Assembly: GCA_040216885.1 (NCBI GenBank)
Contig: JAVJOG010000007.1
Span: forward strand, 133,855-197,854
Reading direction: 5' to 3'
From: Parvibaculum sp040216885
GTDB taxonomy: Bacteria; Pseudomonadota; Alphaproteobacteria; Parvibaculales; Parvibaculaceae
DNA: 64,000 nucleotides
A program made the translations under genes and the position numbers. Of this stretch, positions 27,050 to 34,986 are shown in pieces; position 1 is the first letter of the stretch; each line of letters opens with the position of its first letter. The notes under the pieces are model-generated. The model searched no databases. It saw only the letters and a list, made by a program, of their open reading frames with translations, and was not told where the DNA came from.

Positions 27050-27710
27050 GCCCCATCGCGCGCGCCTTGCTGACGCAGGCGGTGCGGCGCGTGACGTTCA
27101 ACTGTTTGAATATCTGCTTGATGTGGGTCTTCACCGTGTTTTCGCTGATACCCAGCACGTCGGAAATGCTGCGATTGGAATAGCCTTCGGCGACAAGACG
27201 CAACACTTCGAGCTGGCGGGCACCGACAGGCCGGACTTCTTCCGCATGCTCCGGCGATCTGCCTTCGGTGAGGCGGGGTGAATGCGGGTCGTTCTCGATG
27301 ACGGCCCAGAGTTCCGGCGGCAGGAAAATCTCGCCACGTAACGCCTGTTTGATGGCTGCGCCGAGCACCTTTGCCGGCGCCGATTTCGGCACAAAGCCCG
27401 TGGCGCCGATACGCAGTACCTTTTCAACCGGCGGAAGCGTGTCGATGCCGGAGACGATCAGCACGGGGATCGTGCATTTACGCGCCTGCAGGGCCGTGAT
27501 GAGGGCGACGCCGTTCATCTCCTCCATGACGAGATCGGAGACGATCAGATCGTAGCGGCGGCCGCTTTCGATTTCGATCAGAAGATTGTGCGGCGAGGCA
27601 AAGCCGGCGCAGCGATAGGCCGGGTCGAGCGAGGCGATGACTTCGCGAAGGCCATCGAGAAACATACGATGGTCGTCGACCAGGGCAATCTCGACGGGCT
27701 TTCCGGTCAA
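27039..27710 (-). CDS. LuxR/NarL-type response regulator
   Basis: Protein of 223 residues. The receiver domain begins VEIALVDDHRMFLDGLREVI, has the phosphoacceptor Asp in LIVSDLVMEEMNG, and a Lys in GFVPKSAPA. The C-terminal LuxR-type helix-turn-helix reads LRLVAEGYSNRSISDVLG, then ISENTVKTHIKQIFKQL. The start is inferred as TTG 27710, which overlaps the stop of the upstream small membrane gene (TTGA) with GGAG upstream; no ATG is available near the family N terminus. It probably works with the hybrid kinase, whose gene overlaps it tail to tail. Confidence 0.87.
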   Translation of the reverse strand: MTGKPVEIALVDDHRMFLDGLREVIASLDPAYRCAGFASPHNLLIEIESGRRYDLIVSDLVMEEMNGVALITALQARKCTIPVLIVSGIDTLPPVEKVLRIGATGFVPKSAPAKVLGAAIKQALRGEIFLPPELWAVIENDPHSPRLTEGRSPEHAEEVRPVGARQLEVLRLVAEGYSNRSISDVLGISENTVKTHIKQIFKQLNVTRRTACVSKARAMGLID

Positions 27711-27976
27711 GGATGCAACTCCAGGTCGGCGTAGCGCACACTCGCGCCGCTTTGCATGTCGATGCAGGGCGCCGGCGCCTCGCGCGAGGCGACGCACAGA
27801 TAGAGACTGGCCGATGTGCGAATCCAGATGCCGCCTTGCGGGTTGGGCAGGTACGCAGTGCGCGGTTCCCCGCCGGCGACCAGAACGGCGACTGCGATCA
27901 GCAACGCGCCGGCAAGATTGGCCCATGGCGTGTTGAGCGTTTTTGCCGTCGACCGTACCGATGCAGGAATTTCCAT
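27707..27976 (-). CDS. Small membrane-anchored hypothetical protein
   Basis: Protein of 89 residues, unrecognised. One hydrophobic segment near residues 20-36 (ANLAGALLIAVAVLVAGG) is followed by a short extracytoplasmic part with two Cys (LYLCVAS and APCIDMQ) that could form a disulfide. ATG 27976 has AAAGAGA upstream. Its stop overlaps the TTG start of the response regulator, so it is co-translated and may belong to the same signalling unit; this is inference from position only. Confidence 0.6.
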   Translation of the reverse strand: MEIPASVRSTAKTLNTPWANLAGALLIAVAVLVAGGEPRTAYLPNPQGGIWIRTSASLYLCVASREAPAPCIDMQSGASVRYADLELHP

Positions 27977-28189
27977 TTGCGAATCTCTTTGTATGCGTTC
28001 ATTGCCCTGGCAGTCCCGGCAGGAATACTGCCTGAAGCCGCGCCCCACGGTCCAGACATCTTCGCGGCCGGCCGGCGTTCCGTCGCCGGAAAATTTGACA
28101 AGCGGTCTCGAAATGCGTTGCCTTGAGCCGCCTCATTTTGTTTATTCCGACTTGCCGCGCCGTTCGATCACCCGAAAGTATGAGCCGCC

Positions 28190-29269
28190 ATGTCCGAGAC
28201 CCAGGCCGCGCCGAAAGCCGGAACGCAGATTTCCTGTTCGCGCGACTTCGCAAACTGGCTCAAGCAGAACAATGTCAGCTTCGGGCTGACCTCCTATCAG
28301 TCGGGCCGGCTTTACCTTGTCGGGCATCAGGCGAACGGCGTGCTGAGCTTTCACGAGCGGCATTTCGTGCGGGCGATGGGGGTGGCGGCATCGCCGCAGC
28401 GGATCTTCCTCGCCAATCACTTCCAGATCTGGCGGCTCGAAAATGTGCTCGCGCCGGGACAGATGGAGGGCGTGTTCGACCGCAATTACGTGCCGCGCAA
28501 CGCGCAGACGACCGGCGATCTCGACATTCACGATGTCGGCGTCGAGAAATCGGGCCGCGTCATCTTCGTCAACACGAAATATTCCTGCCTTGCGACACCG
28601 AGTGCGACACACAGTTTCAAGCCGATCTGGAAGCCGCCGTTCATTTCGCGGCTGGCGCCGGAAGATCGCTGTCATCTCAACGGGTTGGCGATGCAGGACG
28701 GCGAGGCGCGATACGTAACCGCAGTCTGCCGCAGCGACGTGGTAACGGGCTGGCGCGACCGCCGCGCCGAGGGCGGCCTGATCATCGACGTCAAGACCAA
28801 CGAGTTCGTGACGCAAAAGCTTTCGATGCCGCATTCGCCGCGGCTCCACAACGGAAAGCTCTGGGTGCTCGATTCGGGGCGCGGGCGGCTCTGCACGGTC
28901 GACGAGAAGACCGGCGAGACGGAAACGATTGCCTTCCTGCCGGGTTTTTTGCGTGGTCTCGCCTTTCACGGACCCTTCGCCTTTGTCGGGCTGTCGCTGC
29001 CGCGCGACGGCAGTTTTTCCGGGCTCGAACTCGACGGCGAACTTGAAAATCGCGATGCCGATCCGTGGTGCGGTGTGCAGGTGATCGACACGCGCAGCGG
29101 CGATGTGGTGCAGTGGATCCGCTTCACCGGCGAAATCCGCGAACTTTTCGACGTGTTCACGCTGCCCGGTGTCAAAAACCCGATGGCGACAGGACTCCTC
29201 GACCCGACCATCCAGTCGCTCATCACCATCGACGACTGGGACGAAGCGGACAAGCCCGCTTCCGCGTGA
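28190..29269 (+). CDS. TIGR03032 family protein
   Basis: Protein of 359 residues matching the TIGR03032 pattern: an N-terminal CSRDFANWLKQNNVSFGLTS, then QIWRLEN, DLDIHDVGV, HLNGLA, GRGRLCTVDEKTGE and GLLDP near the end. The repeating strands suggest a beta-propeller. The family is of unknown function and often neighbours large repeat surface proteins. Here the next gene on the same strand is an autotransporter, so a role linked to it is possible but unproven. No signal peptide. Confidence 0.85.
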   Translation: MSETQAAPKAGTQISCSRDFANWLKQNNVSFGLTSYQSGRLYLVGHQANGVLSFHERHFVRAMGVAASPQRIFLANHFQIWRLENVLAPGQMEGVFDRNYVPRNAQTTGDLDIHDVGVEKSGRVIFVNTKYSCLATPSATHSFKPIWKPPFISRLAPEDRCHLNGLAMQDGEARYVTAVCRSDVVTGWRDRRAEGGLIIDVKTNEFVTQKLSMPHSPRLHNGKLWVLDSGRGRLCTVDEKTGETETIAFLPGFLRGLAFHGPFAFVGLSLPRDGSFSGLELDGELENRDADPWCGVQVIDTRSGDVVQWIRFTGEIRELFDVFTLPGVKNPMATGLLDPTIQSLITIDDWDEADKPASA

Positions 29270-29335
29270 ACGCGCAGCGCGATTTAACCAAGTTTCACAT
29301 TTTTCCTCAGCGCCGAATCCGCCGGAATCCCCTGC

Positions 29336-29400
29336 GACTTCGGCTTCGCTCACCATTTCGGGTGATTGGCGGCGTTTACCGGATTCCCTAAGCCGAAGTC
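29336..29400. repeat. Inverted repeat upstream of the autotransporter gene
   Basis: GACTTCGGCTT (29336-29346) and AAGCCGAAGTC (29390-29400) are exact 11-base inverses. An inner hairpin TCACC/GGTGA (29350-29365) lies between them. There is no T run, so it could be a leader structure or an operator in the 191-base gap rather than a terminator. Confidence 0.6.
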
Positions 29401-29460
29401 ACTGACGGTTGCGAAGTGCGCGACCGCGCGGGGCAGTGCGATGTACAGGTGAGGAATACG

Positions 29461-32400
29461 ATGACGTCCGGAGCAAGGCTGACCAAGGCAGCGGAAGCCA
29501 CAACTTTCCGCGAACACCTGAACAGCAACGCGTACAGCTACTACAGCGCAAAAATCGCCGAAACTTCTGGCGACGGCGGGACGGCGAAAGGTCTGAAGCG
29601 GCTTTTCGCGGCAGCGCTTCTGTCCTCGACTTCGGTGATGGCCTTCGGTGCTCCCAGTGCGTCCGCGCAGGCCGCCTGCCCATCGACCGGCCCGAATACC
29701 TATGTGTGCAGCGGGGCGAGCACGACGCCGCAGGTGTTTGCGGGCGACGACATCGTGGTGACGGGCGACACGACCTGGGACCAGAATACCACGGGTATTG
29801 CACCGGCGGCTGGCGCGAACACCGGCATTTCCGTCACCGGCGAAGACACCACCGCGCGGAATTACGGCTCGATCACGACGGGCGTTGTGCCGAGCGCCTA
29901 CGCTCTTTACGGCGAACACCACGGATTGTCGGTCGTCGCGACGTCGGGCGGGTCATACGCCCTCAACCACGAAGAGGCCACGATCACGACGACGGCGTCG
30001 GGCAGCTTTGGCCTTTTCGCGCAGTCAACCGATGGCCAGGCCGTGACGGTGAACGAAGGCCTGCTGGAAGGAAGCGGCGAGGGGAACAAGGGTATGCGAA
30101 GCCGCGCCACGAACGAGGGCGACGCGCTCGCGACCAACCGCGAGACCGGCATCATCTCGATGACTGGCGACTGGAATACCGGCATGGAAGCCCGCGCCCC
30201 TTTAGGCACGGCGACGGCGACCAATGACGGTTCGATCCATGTGACGGCCGAGTACGGCGCCACCGGCATCAATGTCTATGGCGACACCGCGAATGGTACC
30301 AATAACGGCCTGATCGAGGTCGAGTCGGAATACGCGGTCGGCATGGCCGGCAGTTCCTATTCGCCGGCGACAACGACCCTCGTCAACAATGGCACGATCA
30401 CCGCGACGGGCAACTACACGACCGGCATCGTGGGTTCGGGACCGACCGTCTACATCACCAATGCCGCAGGCGCGACCATTACCTCCGACGACGCGGCTAT
30501 CCGGGTCGGCTATGCCAATGGCGGAACGGTGGCGAATTACGGAACGATTACGGGCGATGTCTCGACCGGCGGCGGCATGCGAAAGCGGATGCGGCGCGGC
30601 GCCGCAAACATGACCGTCAGGAACGAAGGCAGCATCGACGGCCGGATCGACTTCCGCGGTGCCACCAGCACGCATGTCATCAACCATGGAGGTACAGTCG
30701 GCGACGGGTCGACTGCGGTCTCGGTCGGTGGGTATGGCAACAACATCGTCGACATCACCGGCAACGGCAACGACATCAACGGCATACTTTATGCGCAAGT
30801 CATGCATATGGTGCCCGACGAATTCGACGTGGTTCCGCTCGACGCGCCGCTAGAAAGCCACTCCGCCCTCAATTTCAGCCAGACCGATACGCTGACGCTT
30901 GATGTTGCAGACGAGGGCGCCGCTGTCGTCGGTTTCGACGAGATCAACTTCAACAGCGGCACGACGCTCTTCTCGGGCTCGAATATCTGGTCGCCCTTCG
31001 GAGAAGCCAACATTTATGGCGGCGCCACGGTGACGACCGACTCGGCGATGTTCGACATGGGCATCTCGCGACTCAATGTGAGCGGCGAAGGCATCGCACG
31101 CGGCACGCTTTTCGCGCCGGCGGGCTCCGAGATCTCGGTTTCCGGTGACGTCGTGTTCGAGGCAGGCGGGCGCTTGCGTATCGGCGTTGAAGGCGACGAC
31201 GACGCGGGCAGCCTCTATGCGGGTGGCACGATTACCTTCGAGGAAGGTTCCGAGATCTATGCCGACCTGACGAGTGGCATCAGCCTCACGCCGGATAGCG
31301 ACCTGCTCGTCGCGACGGGCGGAGAGGGTCTGACGAACAACGGCCTCACGGTTTACGACAATTCGATCCTCTTCAACTTCACCGCCGACCTGCGCGACAA
31401 CGAACTCTATCTCGTCGTGCAGCGCATGCTCACCGCCGCGCAGGCAACGGACAACAACCGGGGACGCAGCAACGCACAGAGCATCGCCGCGGCAATCGAC
31501 GCTTTCCTGCAGACCGCGCCGACAGACAATCCGATTGTCGTTTTCCTCTCCCAATTCCCGGTGGAAGAGCAGGAAGCGCAGCTCTACCGGCTGGTACAGG
31601 ACTCGCTGCCTTCCGAGGCCGGGTCCGACGGCAGCAGCACCATCGTTTCGAGCGACATGGTGCTCGACCTCGTGATGGACCGGCTGTCGGGCGGCGGCTT
31701 TGCTGTGGTCGACAGCGGCACCCGCGAAAGCGGCCTCTCGGCCGGCGACACGGTGCTCGGCGGGCCCAGCAACCTCGCGCTCTGGGGCCGCTTCGGCGGC
31801 GCCATGGCCGAATATACGCCGGACAATGTGAACGGCTTCGACAGCGACACGTTCGCCGCGTCGATCGGTATTGACGGCGATATCAGCGCGCGGTTCCGGG
31901 CGGGCATTGCCGTCTTCTACTCGAGCACAAAGGTCGACGAGACCGGTGCGGGCGCGAATAGCACGCAGGACATCGAAGGGATCGGCGCGCTGCTATACGG
32001 CACATACCGGCCCTCCGATTTCTACGTCAACGCCACGCTTGGCTACGGCGTCAACTCCTATGAGAGCCGTCGCACCGCGCTCGGCGGCGTCAACTCCGCC
32101 GATTACGACGGTTCGCAGGTGATGGCGCGAGTGGAGGCGGGCAAGGTCTTCACCCACGGCTCATGGGACATCACGCCGAATGTGGGCGCGCGCTTCAACT
32201 ATGTGTCGATCGACGGCTACACGGAGACGGGGCCGCTGCCGACGACGGTCGATTCGCAGAACGTGACCTCGCTTCGCGCGGCGCTCGGCGTCAGTGCGCG
32301 CTACACGCATGAGATGGAGAACGGTGCGAAGCTGATCCCGGAAGCCTATATCCGCGGGCTCGAGGAACTGGCCGATCCGAACGAGGCTTTGACGGGCTCG

Positions 32401-32583
32401 ATCATGGGCGGCGGCACCTTCGTCAGCCAGTCGACGCCGAGAGACCGCTTCAGCCTCGCGGCGGGCGGCGGCGTGACCTGCGAGATTGACGACAAGATTT
32501 CAGTGCGGGTGCTTTATGATGGCGAATTCCAGTCCGACTACAAGGAGCACAGCCTGACGGCGGCCATACGGTTCGCTTTCTGA
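29461..32583 (+). CDS. Autotransporter outer-membrane beta-barrel protein
   Basis: Surface protein of 1040 residues (type Va secretion). It has an unusually long N-terminal extension before the signal core (about residues 45-70, AAALLSSTSVMAFGAPSASA), reminiscent of extended autotransporter signals. The passenger, about residues 70-640, is made of beta-helix-like repeats rich in Gly, Thr and Asn (NNGTITATGNYTTGIV-type). A linker with the LYRLVQDSLPSEAG stretch leads to the barrel of about 280 residues ending in SLTAAIRFAF, with terminal Phe. GAGG precedes the ATG. The adhesive or enzymatic role of the passenger is not evident. Confidence 0.9.
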   Translation: MTSGARLTKAAEATTFREHLNSNAYSYYSAKIAETSGDGGTAKGLKRLFAAALLSSTSVMAFGAPSASAQAACPSTGPNTYVCSGASTTPQVFAGDDIVVTGDTTWDQNTTGIAPAAGANTGISVTGEDTTARNYGSITTGVVPSAYALYGEHHGLSVVATSGGSYALNHEEATITTTASGSFGLFAQSTDGQAVTVNEGLLEGSGEGNKGMRSRATNEGDALATNRETGIISMTGDWNTGMEARAPLGTATATNDGSIHVTAEYGATGINVYGDTANGTNNGLIEVESEYAVGMAGSSYSPATTTLVNNGTITATGNYTTGIVGSGPTVYITNAAGATITSDDAAIRVGYANGGTVANYGTITGDVSTGGGMRKRMRRGAANMTVRNEGSIDGRIDFRGATSTHVINHGGTVGDGSTAVSVGGYGNNIVDITGNGNDINGILYAQVMHMVPDEFDVVPLDAPLESHSALNFSQTDTLTLDVADEGAAVVGFDEINFNSGTTLFSGSNIWSPFGEANIYGGATVTTDSAMFDMGISRLNVSGEGIARGTLFAPAGSEISVSGDVVFEAGGRLRIGVEGDDDAGSLYAGGTITFEEGSEIYADLTSGISLTPDSDLLVATGGEGLTNNGLTVYDNSILFNFTADLRDNELYLVVQRMLTAAQATDNNRGRSNAQSIAAAIDAFLQTAPTDNPIVVFLSQFPVEEQEAQLYRLVQDSLPSEAGSDGSSTIVSSDMVLDLVMDRLSGGGFAVVDSGTRESGLSAGDTVLGGPSNLALWGRFGGAMAEYTPDNVNGFDSDTFAASIGIDGDISARFRAGIAVFYSSTKVDETGAGANSTQDIEGIGALLYGTYRPSDFYVNATLGYGVNSYESRRTALGGVNSADYDGSQVMARVEAGKVFTHGSWDITPNVGARFNYVSIDGYTETGPLPTTVDSQNVTSLRAALGVSARYTHEMENGAKLIPEAYIRGLEELADPNEALTGSIMGGGTFVSQSTPRDRFSLAAGGGVTCEIDDKISVRVLYDGEFQSDYKEHSLTAAIRFAF

Positions 32584-32728
32584 CGGCCGCCGTTGCATGC
32601 GATGTGCGGACGCTCGATACGGTCGGGAAGTCGGCCCGTTCGCTGTATTGGCGCACCGGCACTACCCCTGACGGTGTTGCGACCGCGCGGGACTTGCCCG
32701 GCGCATCGAATTTTTTGACGAATAGCGT

Positions 32729-33514
32729 TCAGCGCCGACCCGCGAATGGATGCGTGCTCGACAATCCGCCATCGACGGCGATCGCCTGGCCGTTGACATA
32801 GGAGGCGTCGTCGCTGGCGAGGAAAAGCGCCGCATGGGCGATTTCCGGCGGCAGTCCGTAGCGCTTCATCGGATTGAGCTGTCCGATCTTGTCGTCGCTG
32901 CCGCGCGCCCTTGCGCCGTCGAAGATCGGTTTTGTCATGCCGGTTTCGATCAGGCCCGGACAAATCGCGTTGATGCGCACACCCGAGCCGTAAAACTCAT
33001 TGGCCACCGTCTGCACGAGGCTGATGACGCCGGCCTTCGAGGCGCTGTAGGCCGTGGCGCCGGCATTGGCGCGCAGGCCCGCGACCGAGGCCGTGCAGAT
33101 GATCGAGCCCTTGCCCTGGGCGAGCATGTGCGGGCTTGCATATTTGATCGCAAGAAACGGGCCGATCAGATTGACGGCCAGAATTTGTTGCCAGTAGGGA
33201 ACGGTCTGCTCCTGCAGCGGCACGAGCCCCCCGCTGATCCCGGCATTGGCGTAGAGAACGTCCACCCCGCCATATTGATCGACGCAATGCTGGACGAAGG
33301 CCTTGACCGCGTTCTCGTCGCTGACATCGGCCGCGACGGATGAAACCGTGCCGCCGTCCTTGCGGATCATCTCGGCTGTCTCGTCGACCGCCGTTTCCAC
33401 GAGATCGACGGCAACGACCTCTGCGCCCTCCCCCGCAAAGAGACGGGCGCTGGCCCGGCCGATGCCGCTGCCAGCGCCCGTCACAATGGCGCGTTTTCCC
33501 GAAAGTCGTCCCAT
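32729..33514 (-). CDS. SDR family oxidoreductase
   Basis: NAD(P)-dependent dehydrogenase of 261 residues. TGAGSGIGRA is at residues 12-21, NAG in YANAGISGG, and the catalytic YSASK follows CTASVAGL. Acidic VDL at the end of the second strand suggests NAD rather than NADP. The C terminus has the classical YVNGQAIAVDGG. It stands alone on the minus strand. Substrate unknown. Confidence 0.9.
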   Translation of the reverse strand: MGRLSGKRAIVTGAGSGIGRASARLFAGEGAEVVAVDLVETAVDETAEMIRKDGGTVSSVAADVSDENAVKAFVQHCVDQYGGVDVLYANAGISGGLVPLQEQTVPYWQQILAVNLIGPFLAIKYASPHMLAQGKGSIICTASVAGLRANAGATAYSASKAGVISLVQTVANEFYGSGVRINAICPGLIETGMTKPIFDGARARGSDDKIGQLNPMKRYGLPPEIAHAALFLASDDASYVNGQAIAVDGGLSSTHPFAGRR

Positions 33515-33601
33515 GGTCGCTTCTCCTTCGAATCGCCGAATTTCAATGCGGGGACTCTAGTGAAAGCGAACGCCGGGGAACAGACGGACGAAGGCGTTGG
33601 G

Positions 33602-33961
33602 TCAGAAGTCCTTGCCGGCCGTGACGGTCCACCCCACGTTGCCCTGCTCGCCTTCGATCGTGCCCGAGCCGCCGACGGCCGGGGCTTCCTCGATCGGTGC
33701 GGTGCAGTTCTCGGGCGCTTCGCCCATTGTGGTGCAGATCGTGTTGTCGCTGACGCGCCAGCTGCCGGCGATCTCCGAGCCGTCCGCCGCCTTGACGACG
33801 ATGTTCGACGCATCGGGGTAATAGATCTTGGTCACGGCGCCGTCGGCCGCCGTCAGCGTAACGGTGTTGCCGACAAGCCCGGCGCCGACATCGGCCGTGG
33901 CGGGCGCCGCAAGCGTGATGGCGGAAACGGCCAGGGCCGCCGCAAAAATCGTCTTCTTCAT
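33602..33961 (-). CDS. Secreted hypothetical protein
   Basis: Protein of 119 residues with a clear signal peptide (MKKTIFAAALAVSAITLAA, cleavage near ATADV). The mature part looks like a small beta-rich domain with two Cys (NTICTT and ENCTAP) that may pair in the periplasm. A GNTVTLTAADG segment recalls small alphaproteobacterial periplasmic proteins of unknown function. AGGA precedes the ATG. No functional call is justified. Confidence 0.75.
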   Translation of the reverse strand: MKKTIFAAALAVSAITLAAPATADVGAGLVGNTVTLTAADGAVTKIYYPDASNIVVKAADGSEIAGSWRVSDNTICTTMGEAPENCTAPIEEAPAVGGSGTIEGEQGNVGWTVTAGKDF

Positions 33962-34067
33962 GGATGTCCTCCCAAATAGTACCCCTGTCCGGCCCAGGAA
34001 CTTGGTGCCCCGCCGCCGTTAACCAAGGGACTCTACATAGCCTGTGCCATCGTGCAACAGGCGGTTG

Positions 34068-34319
34068 TCAGCCGCGGAAACTTGGCGGCTTCAGAAGGAA
34101 GATGATCAGCCAGATCGGAATGAGAACCATCGCGCCCAGCAGAAAGTGGGGCAGGGCCCAGCCGAACCCCTCGCGCACGAAGGCAATGACGGCCTCGGGC
34201 GTGAAACCGATATCCTGAAGCACCTGTTCGGCTGAAATGTCGAATGCATTGAGCAGCGCCCCGACGGCCACCGCCCCGATGAAAAATTTTATCAGCACCG
34301 ACAAGGCGTTTTGAATCAT
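34068..34319 (-). CDS. Small two-helix membrane protein, DUF6460-like
   Basis: Protein of 83 residues with two predicted membrane helices (residues 7-25 and 53-76). The second contains WALPHFLLGAMVLIPIWLII, a pattern I associate with DUF6460. Function unknown. The start has no strong ribosome binding site in view but fits the family N terminus. Located between a secreted protein and the cupin gene, with no obvious operon partner. Confidence 0.7.
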   Translation of the reverse strand: MIQNALSVLIKFFIGAVAVGALLNAFDISAEQVLQDIGFTPEAVIAFVREGFGWALPHFLLGAMVLIPIWLIIFLLKPPSFRG

Positions 34320-34482
34320 GGAGGCGTCGCCCCGGTCCCCGGCGAATCAGTCCCGGTCAGTCTAGACGGCAGAGGCGCGAGGCACAAAATCTGACACCGA
34401 AAGTCCCTGTCCAACGCCTTCCGGAGCCAAAAACGACCGTCGGGCGGGTAGACTGCCCCGGAAACCAGTGAGGAGGCCGCCC

Positions 34483-34980
34483 GTGACGTCGAACGAACAA
34501 AATGCAATGGCCGGAACAGTTTGCCGCCTGACCGCGGCGCAGATCGACCGGTTGCCGGAGCGCCCCAATATCCATCAGTTCAACGCCAATGCCATCCGCA
34601 ACACGCGCTCCATCGGCGATCTGCTGGGGCTTTCCGATGTCGGCGTCCATCTGGTCCGCGTCGAGCCCGGCCGCGAAACGACGGAACATCACTTCCACGG
34701 CCAGGACGAGGAATTCCTCTACATTCTTTCAGGTCGAGCCGAGGCGACCATCGGCGAGGAGACGTTCGAGGTCGGCCCCGGCGACTTCATGGCCTTCCCG
34801 AAAAACTCGCCCGCTCATTCGATGCGCGTGCGGGACGATGCGTCGGATGACCTCGTCTATCTGATGGGCGGCACGCGGGCGCCCATCGACATCTGCACCT
34901 ATCCGCGCCTCGGCCGCCGCATGTACCGTGTCGACGGCGTCAAGGAATATGCGGCGCTCGACGACTTCAAAAAGGTCTGA
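34483..34980 (+). CDS. Cupin domain-containing protein
   Basis: Protein of 165 residues with a single cupin barrel. Motif 1 is TEHHFHGQDEEFLYILSG (two His and a Glu as metal ligands) and motif 2 is VGPGDFMAFPKNSPAHSM (third His). Such proteins bind a metal and may be isomerases, dioxygenases or sugar-binding proteins; the substrate is not clear. The GTG start at 34483 is favoured because GAGGAGG lies 6 bases upstream; ATG 34507 is an alternative. Confidence 0.85.
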   Translation: MTSNEQNAMAGTVCRLTAAQIDRLPERPNIHQFNANAIRNTRSIGDLLGLSDVGVHLVRVEPGRETTEHHFHGQDEEFLYILSGRAEATIGEETFEVGPGDFMAFPKNSPAHSMRVRDDASDDLVYLMGGTRAPIDICTYPRLGRRMYRVDGVKEYAALDDFKKV

Positions 34981-34986
34981 CCGGGC

